This document shows positions 1 to 8,329 of a stretch of 64,000 nt of DNA, piece by piece. Each line of letters begins with the position of its first letter. Position 1 is the stretch's first letter. The position numbers were made by a program, and so were the translations under genes. This DNA comes from Chitinophagaceae bacterium (GTDB lineage: Bacteria > Bacteroidota > Bacteroidia > Chitinophagales > Chitinophagaceae). The stretch is from contig JAHEZD010000008.1 in NCBI GenBank assembly GCA_023251255.1, positions 1 through 64,000 on the forward strand, given 5' to 3'. The notes under the pieces are model-generated. The model had not been told where the DNA came from, ran no database searches, and saw only the letters and a program-made list of their open reading frames with translations.

Positions 1-344
1 CCCAGTTTCGGGTTCCATGTTGCCGCCAAGCAAACGCCTGTGGGCATATAGGTACCAGAGTCGAGTATATTATTGTCCAGTTGCCAATCACGGCCGTGTT
101 CTGGGCGCACACCATGTGGCCCATCTGAAGTAGTGAGTTCCGGAATGCCCAATCGTTTTATACCGCCTGACGTGAACGAAGATGAAGCATGAATCATGTT
201 CACTTTTTCTTCCAGTGTCATCTGCTTGATGAGCGCATTGATTTTTGCTGCCGTATCCATTTTGGATTGCGCCTGTATCTGGTGGATACAACCAAATGAT
301 GCCAGCAACAATGCGGCCTTGATGCAATAGTTTCCCTTCTTCAT
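1..344 (-). CDS. Glycoside hydrolase family 3 beta-glucosidase, N-terminal part (cut by window edge)
   Basis: The frame runs from an ATG at 344 off the left edge, giving about 114 residues. It starts with a signal peptide (MKKGNYCIKAALLLASF, cleavage probably after IQAQ), then the GH3 N-terminal opening with the LTLEEKV-like stretch QMTLEEKVNMIH and the family hallmark TSDGPHGVR around residues 69-77, which lies in the substrate-binding barrel. GH3 enzymes in such loci remove glucose from the non-reducing ends of oligosaccharides in the periplasm. The catalytic Asp and Glu lie beyond the edge and cannot be checked. It follows the GH5 gene by 22 bp on the same strand and is the last visible gene of the glucan operon. 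Confidence 0.85.
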   Translation of the reverse strand, partial: MKKGNYCIKAALLLASFGCIHQIQAQSKMDTAAKINALIKQMTLEEKVNMIHASSSFTSGGIKRLGIPELTTSDGPHGVRPEHGRDWQLDNNILDSGTYMPTGVCLAATWNPKL

Positions 345-366
345 AATTATCCTATTTTTCTGTTGG

Positions 367-2124
367 TCAATTGTTTTGAGCTGTGTTAACTGTATTGATG
401 AACTGCATATAGTTCAGGTTGAAACCACCCTTGGTGGCCAGCATCCTTATTTTGTTCCAGCCTTTCTGTAGCCTTATATTTTTTGCTTTTGTTGTTTTCC
501 AAAGTTGATGGTCACCCGTTGCAGGCAACAGGATTATTTGTTGTTTATTGCCCAATAAAAAAGTAATCTGCCCTTCTGTTTCCTTTGATGCAGAGCGGAT
601 GTTTACATCGTACACTGCATCCGTGTTGGAGTAGACCGTATACTGCATCCATTCCCCATCCTCAATCCAGCCCACATTATAACCATTGGTAATACTATCC
701 TTGCAGGTTTCGATGTCTACGCAATCGTTCCTGTACTGCCAGCCCTTGTTCCAGTCGGTCCTAATATTGTTCGACACCCAATAGGTGCCGGAATCCTTAT
801 CACTATAGGCATATTCCCGTTTGCCAAAATCATAATCCACTGCATAGAGAATGCTGTTTGGTTGGATGATGTTGTCCTTATAAGGGAGTGTTTCATCCGT
901 CCTTACCTGCCTTACCATGGCATCAATCACATCACGTTGCATGATGGTATTGGATGCCCTTGTGTCTTTTGCAAGTTGCATCAGCCCCTTAAAGGCCATG
1001 GCAGCAGTGGGCTTTTTGCCATTACCCTTCCAATAGTCGATGATTGCTTGATAGTTGCTGTTCGACGGGATCCTCATGGGATTGTTGATTCCCATTTTCT
1101 TGAGGGGCCACCATGTCCAGCCCACTTTGTTCTCTTCAAATAATTGTATGGCATTCGTGAACCATGCATTCGAATTCTCGCCTGTTTCGCCCATCCATAG
1201 GGGTACATTGTATTTTTCACGCATATCCAAAAAATCCTGTATGGAAGCCTTGTTGGTGTTATTCCAATATTTATGGAAACTGATAACCATGTTGTCATCC
1301 CATAAGGGGGCTATGCCGTTGTAATTGTTTGCCCAGCAATTGCCTTCTATATAGATAATGTGCTTTTTGTCCACCTTCCTGATGGCGGCAGTAATGTTCT
1401 TGTACAATTGTACCAGCGGTTCATTGCCTTTTTCTGCACAGCCATTCCTGTCTGTTTGGTTTTGGAAACCGTAGTTGGGCTCATTGATCAGGTCATAGCC
1501 ACCTACCCATTCGTTGTCTTTGTACCTTTCTGCCAATTGCTGCCATAGGGCAACTGTTTTTTGTTGGTTGGTTTGGTTGTTCCACAAGGATGATTTGGAA
1601 GTGTCCCTATCGGATATGGCCAAATCATTTCCCTGCCCACCGGGTGCAGCATGAAGGTCCAGTATCACATAGATGCTATTGGCCTTGCACCAGCCCAATA
1701 GTTTATCAGTTAGTTCAAATCCTTTTTTTAACCAAGTATCCTTGCCTTTTACGGGCTCCTCTTCGGCTAACAGGGTAAAGAGGTTAAAATGCAGGGGCAC
1801 ACGCACCATGTTGAAACCCCATGCGGCCAAGGAGTCTATGTCCGCCTTGGTACAATGGTTGTTCAACCATGCTTTGTAGAACTGGGCTGTTTTTTCCTCG
1901 CCCACCAGTTCGGTAATCTTCTGTTTGATACCATGCTGGTTAGTGGCAGCCCCAATTAACTGCAACATATAGGGTTCCTGTAGCATCCAGCCACCGAGGC
2001 CCATGCCACGGAGGATGACTTCATGGCCATTTTTGTCTACAATGGTTTTGCCGTGGGTTTTCAGGCCCTGTGCATAGGCGGTCACGGAGAAAAGGAAGAC
2101 TGTTAGGACATATAGGAACCTCAT
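367..2124 (-). CDS. Secreted GH5 family glucanase with C-terminal CBM6 module
   Basis: 585 residues. Signal peptide (cleavage after TAYAQ), then a GH5 barrel at about 25-370: LHAAPGG near 158-163, the acid/base Glu in LINEP (E215) and the nucleophile Glu in WMGETGEN (E313). Residues about 425-577 form a CBM6 beta-sandwich, recognised by GYNVGWIEDGEWMQYTV and the closing GFNLNYMQF. GH5 covers many specificities, but with GH16 and GH3 neighbours and a CBM6 (often beta-1,3-glucan, xylan or mixed-linkage binding) an exo- or endo-acting beta-glucanase is the best guess. It lies downstream of GH16, behind an intrinsic terminator hairpin, so it may be expressed less than the genes before it. Confidence 0.88.
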   Translation of the reverse strand: MRFLYVLTVFLFSVTAYAQGLKTHGKTIVDKNGHEVILRGMGLGGWMLQEPYMLQLIGAATNQHGIKQKITELVGEEKTAQFYKAWLNNHCTKADIDSLAAWGFNMVRVPLHFNLFTLLAEEEPVKGKDTWLKKGFELTDKLLGWCKANSIYVILDLHAAPGGQGNDLAISDRDTSKSSLWNNQTNQQKTVALWQQLAERYKDNEWVGGYDLINEPNYGFQNQTDRNGCAEKGNEPLVQLYKNITAAIRKVDKKHIIYIEGNCWANNYNGIAPLWDDNMVISFHKYWNNTNKASIQDFLDMREKYNVPLWMGETGENSNAWFTNAIQLFEENKVGWTWWPLKKMGINNPMRIPSNSNYQAIIDYWKGNGKKPTAAMAFKGLMQLAKDTRASNTIMQRDVIDAMVRQVRTDETLPYKDNIIQPNSILYAVDYDFGKREYAYSDKDSGTYWVSNNIRTDWNKGWQYRNDCVDIETCKDSITNGYNVGWIEDGEWMQYTVYSNTDAVYDVNIRSASKETEGQITFLLGNKQQIILLPATGDHQLWKTTKAKNIRLQKGWNKIRMLATKGGFNLNYMQFINTVNTAQNN

Positions 2125-2163
2125 AAAATCTATTTCAGGAAAAGGAATTAAATACCATTGTTT

Positions 2164-2195
2164 AAAAAAGGGCAGGCCTTAAGAAGCCCGCCCTT
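2164..2195 (-). terminator. Intrinsic terminator between GH16 and GH5
   Basis: Read on the minus strand, an AAGGGC/GCCCTT stem continues inward as GG/CC and CTT/AAG pairs with one bulge, and is followed by six T. It falls between the GH16 stop (2243) and the GH5 start (2124), so it should reduce read-through from susCD-GH16 into GH5-GH3. Confidence 0.65.
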
Positions 2196-2242
2196 ACTCA
2201 ACGATTGCTACTTAGTAAAACAAAAAACGCCCGAGAAAACTA

Positions 2243-3088
2243 TTATTCAATCATTTTATAAACCCTTACATAATCCACTTCTAGGGCTGCGGGGAAAATG
2301 GAATCGTCCACACCCTGTGCACCACCCCAATCGCCGCCAATGGCAAGGTTGAGCAGTATATGGAAACGCTTGTCGAATGGCCAGGCTTTGTAGCCCGTGC
2401 CTTCGTTCACGAAGGTGAAGACCAACTGGTCATCGTAATAGCCACGTACTGCGTAGGGTGTCCAATCAACCCGATAGTTATGGAAATCCGTCATAGCTGT
2501 GGGTATCATCTTGCCGCCACTTTTCTGGGTACCAATGCTATGGTTATAGGCTTCTGTATGGATGCTGAAAAGCACATTGTTGGGGTCGTAGCCAACTTCT
2601 TCCATAATGTCCACTTCGCCAGATTTTGGCCATGAGCCATAGGTCCAATCGGTGGGCAGCATCCATATAGCTGGCCATGTACCCTTACCAGATGGGAGCT
2701 TCGCCCTTACCTCAACCCTTCCGTACAGGAAATCGCCCTTGTCACGGGTGACCATCCTAGCGGAGGAATAGTTCATGCCACCAATGCTTTCTTTTCTTGC
2801 AGTGATGGTGAGCTTGCCGTTTTCCACTTTGGCATTGTTGGTTGTATTGGTGTAATACTCCAGTTCGTGGTTGCCCCAACCGCCGCCGCCAAGATCATAG
2901 CCCCATTTAGCCGGATTGGGCGAACCTGTGTAGTCAAACTCGTCGGACCATATCGGAGTTGTTTCAAAGGCCCAGTTCTTGTCCTGTGGCGGTTGAACAG
3001 TAACAGTACCTCCGGAACCTGTTGTTGATTTTGAACAGGATGATAGCAGCATCACCACAAAGGAAAAAATGTAGGTTACCATTTTCAT
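2243..3088 (-). CDS. GH16 laminarinase-like lipoprotein (endo-beta-1,3-glucanase)
   Basis: 281 residues from the ATG at 3088. A start 27 bp upstream is open but puts nine extra residues before the signal sequence MKMVTYIFSFVVMLLSSCSK, whose LLSSC lipobox predicts surface lipid anchoring. The GH16 jelly-roll fills residues about 40-281. The catalytic motif GEVDIMEE contains the EXDXXE signature (E158, D160, E163); WPAIWMLP and GNHELEYYT are typical of the laminarinase branch. Role: cuts beta-1,3 (or mixed-linkage) glucan at the cell surface into oligosaccharides for SusC import. It lies third in the SusC-SusD-GH16 order, behind a repeat-rich 375-bp gap. Confidence 0.9.
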   Translation of the reverse strand: MKMVTYIFSFVVMLLSSCSKSTTGSGGTVTVQPPQDKNWAFETTPIWSDEFDYTGSPNPAKWGYDLGGGGWGNHELEYYTNTTNNAKVENGKLTITARKESIGGMNYSSARMVTRDKGDFLYGRVEVRAKLPSGKGTWPAIWMLPTDWTYGSWPKSGEVDIMEEVGYDPNNVLFSIHTEAYNHSIGTQKSGGKMIPTAMTDFHNYRVDWTPYAVRGYYDDQLVFTFVNEGTGYKAWPFDKRFHILLNLAIGGDWGGAQGVDDSIFPAALEVDYVRVYKMIE

Positions 3089-3117
3089 GTTGATTGATTG
3101 AATCTTAAGTATCAAAT

Positions 3118-3270
3118 GATGTCAGGTTGAGCCGATATTATCGGCTTTACTGAAAAGAGCGATGGGGTTTTCCCGAGTTGGTTTCAATGTCCCGATAATT
3201 ATCGCTACCAACTTGATACACACCATTGACCAGTCCAATACCAGAAAATTACCTGGTGCAACCTGACATC
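3118..3270. repeat. MITE-like palindromic element between susD and GH16
   Basis: The element is bounded by a perfect 12-bp inverted repeat (GATGTCAGGTTG at 3118-3129, its complement at 3259-3270). Inside are a 7-bp hairpin (AGCCGAT/ATCGGCT, 3131-3147), the 12-bp palindrome CGATAATTATCG and an AGTTGGT/ACCAACT pair. Just outside, 3328-3350 carries the cttcgacaggctcagg word seen at many places in the window, and 3351-3381 is a perfect 9-bp hairpin (CATTCTTCG/CGAAGAATG). It fills most of the 3089-3462 gap. It could act as an mRNA-stabilising or attenuating hairpin cluster between susD and the enzymes. Confidence 0.6.
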
Positions 3271-3462
3271 TTTTATTAATCGGTTTCGGCATCTGCTATA
3301 ACAGATGAAGTTTCTTCCTGAGACTGCCTTCGACAGGCTCAGGCTAACACCATTCTTCGTAGGTTTCTACATCGAAGAATGATTGGTATCCTTTCCAATC
3401 TGCCATTTTCAATGTGTTTCCCTGCGAAGCAAATATTGATTACTCGGGCTGACACAGTCTAA

Positions 3463-4977
3463 TTAGTAGCCCGGGTTCTGAACAAGGTGACCTGTCTTCA
3501 CATCATTGTCAGGAATGGGCAACAGTTCATGTTTATTGGCCACGAAGCCTAAGCTTCCCAGTTCCTGCACGGCCAGTCCCCAACGTACCAGATCCGTGAA
3601 ACGTACACCTTCGAAGGCGAGCTCCAACTGCCTTTCAGTAACGAGAGCAGTAAATAGGGCAGCGCCTGTAGGGCTAATAACGGGCAAGGAAGACCGTTGA
3701 CGAACCTGGTTCAAGTAAATCAATGCTTTGGGTTCGTTGGCAGCACGGTAATTGGCTTCTGCAGCCATCAACAATACATCTGCATAACGTATCTGTCTCC
3801 AGTTGGTACCATAGTTCAGTTCACCTATAGGGCCTCCTGTTTGTGAAGTGAAGGAACCGTACTTCCTTTGGAAATAGCCTTCATAACCATAGGCAGTTGG
3901 GTTGGTCCAGTTGCCACCGGCAGCTTGCAGTTCACCAACGGACATGACAATTTGTTTCCTCCTTACCACATCCCCGGCAGCAATAAATGCATTCCATAAT
4001 TTCTGCTTGGGCAGGTTGAATCCCCAACCTGCAGCCAATGAATCAGTAGGAGCCTTTGTATAGAAGTCGCCCCTAGGGCCCATCAACTGTATATGGATAT
4101 TGCTTTCCGGTGCAGCGCCCCAAGGAAAATTTCCCCAATCGTAAGCACGCATATTGGTGTAGGAAACCTCAAACAATGATTCGGTTCCAAATTCACCAGC
4201 TTGGGAAAATGCCTTGCCAATAGATGGTTCCAATGAATACTGGTTGGATGTAATTACTGTTTCAAACTGTGCAGCGGCTTCTGCCCATTTCTGCTGGTAG
4301 AGATAGCTCTTGCCCAATAAGGCAATGGCAGCACCTTTTGAAAAACGGAACCTGTCTGCAGTTGCATAAGCAGACTTGTTGGGAAGTACGGCAATGGCAT
4401 CCTGCAGGTCCTTGGTTATCTGTGCATATACATCGGCTTTTGCAGCACGCCCAGTAGAAGTGTACTGGGCCGGAGCCACATCATCAAGTACCAAGGGAAC
4501 ATTGCCCCATAAAGACACCAGTTCAAAATAATTGTAGGCCCTGATGGCTTTTGCCTCTGCAATCAACCTTGCACGCAAGGCGGTGTTTGCATCTGATTTG
4601 TTGATTACCTTGTTTGCACGGTAGATGGTAAAGTAGAACATCCTCCATGCATCGCGTACCTTATCGTTTGTAGCATCATGGTTGAATTTGTCTAATGTCT
4701 GGTAACCTGGCTGGTCGCCAGCATCGTTACCCGCTGCATTGCTTTCATCGGAAAGCAATGTCTTGATCATATAAGGACTTGCCCAGTTGTTGTTGTAGTG
4801 TGCCTGCATCATATCGTACACCCCCACCACGGCCTGTGACACATCGGTATCGGTTTTGTAGAAATCCTGTTCAGGATAGGCTCCTGGCACTTCTTGCGTG
4901 AGGAACTTCTTGCAACCGCTTGCCAAGGTTAAAGTGGACAAGCAAACGATGGCCGTTCTTACTAATATTTTTTTCAT
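3463..4977 (-). CDS. SusD/RagB family surface glycan-binding lipoprotein
   Basis: 504 residues. Lipoprotein signal with LASGC lipobox, then KKFLTQEVPGAYPEQDFYKT and the TPR-rich alpha-helical SusD fold. The tail ELLPIPDNDVKTGHLVQNPGY is the standard family ending (LLPIP...QNPGY). SusD proteins form the lid of the SusC channel and capture glycan at the cell surface. The gene starts 36 bp after the SusC stop, the normal tight pairing. Sequence alone does not show which glycan it binds; the neighbouring GH16/GH5/GH3 enzymes suggest a beta-glucan such as laminarin. Confidence 0.95.
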   Translation of the reverse strand: MKKILVRTAIVCLSTLTLASGCKKFLTQEVPGAYPEQDFYKTDTDVSQAVVGVYDMMQAHYNNNWASPYMIKTLLSDESNAAGNDAGDQPGYQTLDKFNHDATNDKVRDAWRMFYFTIYRANKVINKSDANTALRARLIAEAKAIRAYNYFELVSLWGNVPLVLDDVAPAQYTSTGRAAKADVYAQITKDLQDAIAVLPNKSAYATADRFRFSKGAAIALLGKSYLYQQKWAEAAAQFETVITSNQYSLEPSIGKAFSQAGEFGTESLFEVSYTNMRAYDWGNFPWGAAPESNIHIQLMGPRGDFYTKAPTDSLAAGWGFNLPKQKLWNAFIAAGDVVRRKQIVMSVGELQAAGGNWTNPTAYGYEGYFQRKYGSFTSQTGGPIGELNYGTNWRQIRYADVLLMAAEANYRAANEPKALIYLNQVRQRSSLPVISPTGAALFTALVTERQLELAFEGVRFTDLVRWGLAVQELGSLGFVANKHELLPIPDNDVKTGHLVQNPGY

Positions 4978-5013
4978 GGTCGTTTGTTTAAATGTTTTCA
5001 GGAAATTGATTGT

Positions 5014-8000
5014 TTAGAAAGTGAAGGTCAGTCCACCCATTACCTTTCTTGGAATAGGGTAGCCGCCACGGTCTATACCAATGCTGTTGCCAGCATTGCT
5101 GCCTCCTTCTGGGTCAACACCGGGATATTTGGTGAAAGTGAAAAAGTCATCTAATGAAATGTACAAACGGGCGTTCTTGATTTTTGCCTTGCTGAGCACT
5201 TTCCTTGTAAGTGTATAGCCTAATTGCAGTTGGCGTATACGGGCAAACGATCCATTGAAAATCATTAGGTCACTGTTGTACGCATAAGGATTGGAGGTAT
5301 TGGCAGCAAACCAAGTGTTGGTGCTTCCAGCCCCTGTCCAACGGTCGGTAAAGAAGAAAGCAGGTTTGTTGGCAGTGGAACGGTCTGTACGGTTAAAACC
5401 CATTAGGATATCGTTACCGGACTGTCCCTGAATGAACATCAACAAATCAAATCCTTTGTAAGCAAGGTTGATACGGCCACCATATAGGAACTTAGGATGG
5501 GGGCTGCCTATATTGGTCATATCCGCAGGTGAAATTTGCTTGTCGCCATTTACGTCCACTACAATAGGGTCGCCTGCTTTAGGCGTATAGCCTGTTATAC
5601 CTGTTTTGGTCAAATAAGCCGTCACATCTGCTGCTGATTGAAATATACCAGCGGTTTTGTAACCATTGAAGAACCAAATTGGGTTGCCCACCTGCATAGC
5701 AGTTGCTGTCCAGCCTGTACCGATAGCTGCGCCACCAATGAAGGGAGAGTTGGGGTCAAGGTAGGTGACTTCGTTTTTGAGGGTGGAGAAGTTAACCGCT
5801 ACTTCATAACTGAAGCCATCAGCAGTTTTTGGTTTGTTCTTGTACGACAGTTCCACTTCAAGGCCCTTGTTTTCAACGTTACCCGCATTTACGGTTTTTA
5901 GGGTGTTGCCAGCAAAAATGGGGGCATTGCCACCTGTTAAAAGGTCCTTTGTTTTTTTGGTATAGTAGTCAATGGTCAAGTTCAAGCGCCTATCGATAAA
6001 GGCAAACTCGGCACCGATATCAAATTGCTGACTGGTTTCCCAAGTTAATTGGGGATAGGCCAAACTGGTAGGTGAAGCGCCTACCAAAAGGCCGCCACTG
6101 CCATCAGGATAAATCAACCCAGCACCAATGGAATTCATCCATTCGCCAAGTCCTACACTTGAGAGGCTACCATTCTGTCCCCAACTGGCACGCAGTTTAG
6201 CATAGTTAACCGTTTTGCTGATGGAAGAACTGGAAAAGAAATTCTCATTGGATAACACCCATCCTCCTGAGACAGAGGGGAAAGTACCCCACTGGTAATC
6301 AGGTGAGAAAAGCGAGGAACCATCCCTTCTAATGGTTGCGCCCAATAAGTATTTCCCTTTGTAATCATAAGTAAGCCTTCCGTAAAAGGAAGCCAATGTT
6401 TTATCGAAACCTATGCTTCCAATCCTGTCCTGTGCATCAGGTACATAATCTGCATAGGAAAATTTATCTTCTTCTTTGAAGAGGCCGGAGTAACTGCCCC
6501 CCATGTGGAACTCATGTGTTTTCTGTGCAGAAACACCTCCTAATAAGGTAAGGTTGTGGTTACCAAAATGTTTGGTATAGGTGACAAAATTTTCCCATTG
6601 CCAAGTGTACCAGGTATCGCTGTAATCATAGCCATTGGCAACTGTATTCTGGCTTTCATCGGAGAACCAATAAGTGGGTGTCCAGCCGTGTCCTGTTTGG
6701 AAGGCAGCATCGATACCGAAACGTGAAGTGAACTTGAGACCGGCGAATGGCTCAATATCCGCAAACACGCTTCCGATGATCTTGTTCTGTACGTTTTCAC
6801 CCTTGGCCATATCAATCCTTGCCAATGGATTGCCATATTCCCCTTTCAGGAATTTGGAGATACCATATATATTACCATTGGCATCGGTCCTCAAAGATTT
6901 GCCGTTGGCAATGGCTGTTTGTACATGTGCAGGCAGGACCGAACCATACACGGTTGGTGTAATAGGGTCCATTACCAAGGCACTGGCTAATATGGAACCA
7001 AATTCATTGTTATCGGAAATGGCTTTCCTCCTATGGTTGGCATATACCAAACGGCTACCAACGTTCAACCATGATTTTACTTTATGGTCGCTATTGAACC
7101 TTACAGTATTCCTTACAAATCTTGATTTCTCACCGCCTACCACACCTTCTTGCGAAAACACATTGCCGCTGAGGAAGTAGGTTGACCTATCGCTTCCGCC
7201 ACTGATGGAGAGGGTATGGTGCTGTTGGGGTGCCGTTTGTAAAGTGCTTTTGAGCCAGTTGGTTCCTTCACCAACAGCAGCAGCTTCAGCAGCAGTGGGT
7301 CCACCAGCTACCCCCGCTTCTGTAAGGTATTGTTGGTACTGTTGTGCATTCATCATTTTGATGAAGCCGTCCTTAATGGATTGTGTACCCAGTTGGGCCT
7401 GATAAGTTACTTCGGATGTATTTTTCTTGCCTGTTTTGGTGGTAATGATGATTACACCGTTAGCGCCTTCTGCACCATAAATGGCGGCAGAGGCTGCATC
7501 CTTGAGTATTTCCACAGAAGCCACTTCGGCAGGGTCCAGTGATTCGATACCGCCGGCCCTGATACCATCCACAATAAATAAAGGGCTTGAATTACGATTG
7601 GAACCCGTACCACGGATACGGATGTTCAGGCTGGCACCGGGTTGACCAGAAGTGGGGGAAATCTGTACACCGGAAGTCCTTCCTTGCAAGGCCTGATCAA
7701 GCCTTGTGGAGGAAACGGTTTCCAGTTGCTCCGCCTTAACAGATGAAATGGCACCTGTTACCAAGGTCTTTTTCTGTTGGCCATAACCAACTACCACCAC
7801 TTCATTTAAAGAATTGCTCAGTTCATTCAGCGTGAAGTTCAAGGTACCAGCCTCATTTACGGTTATTTCTTCTGAAGCCATTCCTGTAAAAGCAATAACC
7901 AGTATGGAGCCTTTTTTAGGGACAGTGATCCTGAAATCACCGTTCTGGTCGGTAACCGTACCCAAGGTTGTTCCTTTTACTGTAATTGATGCACCCTGAA

Positions 8001-8121
8001 GGGGCAAATTGGAAGGTTTGGAGGTAATTTTCCCCGAAACCGGGAAACCTTGTGCGAAGAGGTCTGTCATGCTTTGCACAACAAGCATGACAATAAGCAG
8101 CAGTGCAGTTTTGATTTTCAT
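5014..8121 (-). CDS. SusC/RagA family TonB-linked outer membrane transporter
   Basis: 1035 residues from the ATG at 8121; the frame is open from a TTG two codons earlier. Signal peptide (to DLFAQ), carboxypeptidase-regulatory beta-sandwich at about 27-105 (VSGKITS...GTTLGTVTDQNGDF), the SusC link motif VVVGYGQQKK, a plug with the SPLFIVDG and NGVIIITTKTGKK blocks at about 115-235, then a 22-strand barrel ending in the aromatic GGLTFTF. It imports oligosaccharide across the outer membrane using TonB energy, with the adjacent SusD as lid. It is the first gene of the operon and divergent from the sensor/regulator gene, with a 208-bp shared control region. Confidence 0.96.
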   Translation of the reverse strand: MKIKTALLLIVMLVVQSMTDLFAQGFPVSGKITSKPSNLPLQGASITVKGTTLGTVTDQNGDFRITVPKKGSILVIAFTGMASEEITVNEAGTLNFTLNELSNSLNEVVVVGYGQQKKTLVTGAISSVKAEQLETVSSTRLDQALQGRTSGVQISPTSGQPGASLNIRIRGTGSNRNSSPLFIVDGIRAGGIESLDPAEVASVEILKDAASAAIYGAEGANGVIIITTKTGKKNTSEVTYQAQLGTQSIKDGFIKMMNAQQYQQYLTEAGVAGGPTAAEAAAVGEGTNWLKSTLQTAPQQHHTLSISGGSDRSTYFLSGNVFSQEGVVGGEKSRFVRNTVRFNSDHKVKSWLNVGSRLVYANHRRKAISDNNEFGSILASALVMDPITPTVYGSVLPAHVQTAIANGKSLRTDANGNIYGISKFLKGEYGNPLARIDMAKGENVQNKIIGSVFADIEPFAGLKFTSRFGIDAAFQTGHGWTPTYWFSDESQNTVANGYDYSDTWYTWQWENFVTYTKHFGNHNLTLLGGVSAQKTHEFHMGGSYSGLFKEEDKFSYADYVPDAQDRIGSIGFDKTLASFYGRLTYDYKGKYLLGATIRRDGSSLFSPDYQWGTFPSVSGGWVLSNENFFSSSSISKTVNYAKLRASWGQNGSLSSVGLGEWMNSIGAGLIYPDGSGGLLVGASPTSLAYPQLTWETSQQFDIGAEFAFIDRRLNLTIDYYTKKTKDLLTGGNAPIFAGNTLKTVNAGNVENKGLEVELSYKNKPKTADGFSYEVAVNFSTLKNEVTYLDPNSPFIGGAAIGTGWTATAMQVGNPIWFFNGYKTAGIFQSAADVTAYLTKTGITGYTPKAGDPIVVDVNGDKQISPADMTNIGSPHPKFLYGGRINLAYKGFDLLMFIQGQSGNDILMGFNRTDRSTANKPAFFFTDRWTGAGSTNTWFAANTSNPYAYNSDLMIFNGSFARIRQLQLGYTLTRKVLSKAKIKNARLYISLDDFFTFTKYPGVDPEGGSNAGNSIGIDRGGYPIPRKVMGGLTFTF

Positions 8122-8142
8122 ATGCAAGTTTTAGTGAGTGAT

Positions 8143-8157
8143 AGAGAAATTTTCTCT
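8143..8157. promoter_or_regulatory. 15-bp palindrome upstream of susC
   Basis: AGAGAAATTTTCTCT is a perfect 7+1+7 palindrome 21 bp upstream of the susC ATG, in the divergent control region. It could be an operator or a leader hairpin; nothing in the sequence decides between these. Confidence 0.3.
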
Positions 8158-8219
8158 GTGTTAAATGGCAATCTAAAGACAAGGTAAAAGTAGAGGCTTG
8201 TTGCACCCAATAAAAGTTT

Positions 8220-8241
8220 ACTACTACATCACTACTACATC
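8220..8241. promoter_or_regulatory. Tandem 11-bp direct repeat in the susC/regulator control region
   Basis: ACTACTACATC occurs twice head to tail (8220-8230 and 8231-8241), with a partial third copy (TTTACTACATCA) at 8284-8295. The 11-bp spacing puts the copies on one face of the helix, as expected for a dimeric activator. It lies between the divergent susC and regulator genes, so it is a candidate binding site for that regulator (inference). Confidence 0.35.
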
Positions 8242-8329
8242 AGTTTTCAAAAAAGGGCTTTTCCTATTGGTTTTTTGCACATCTTTACTACATCATTGCC
8301 AAACGATTGCTTTCACATTGCCTGTAAAA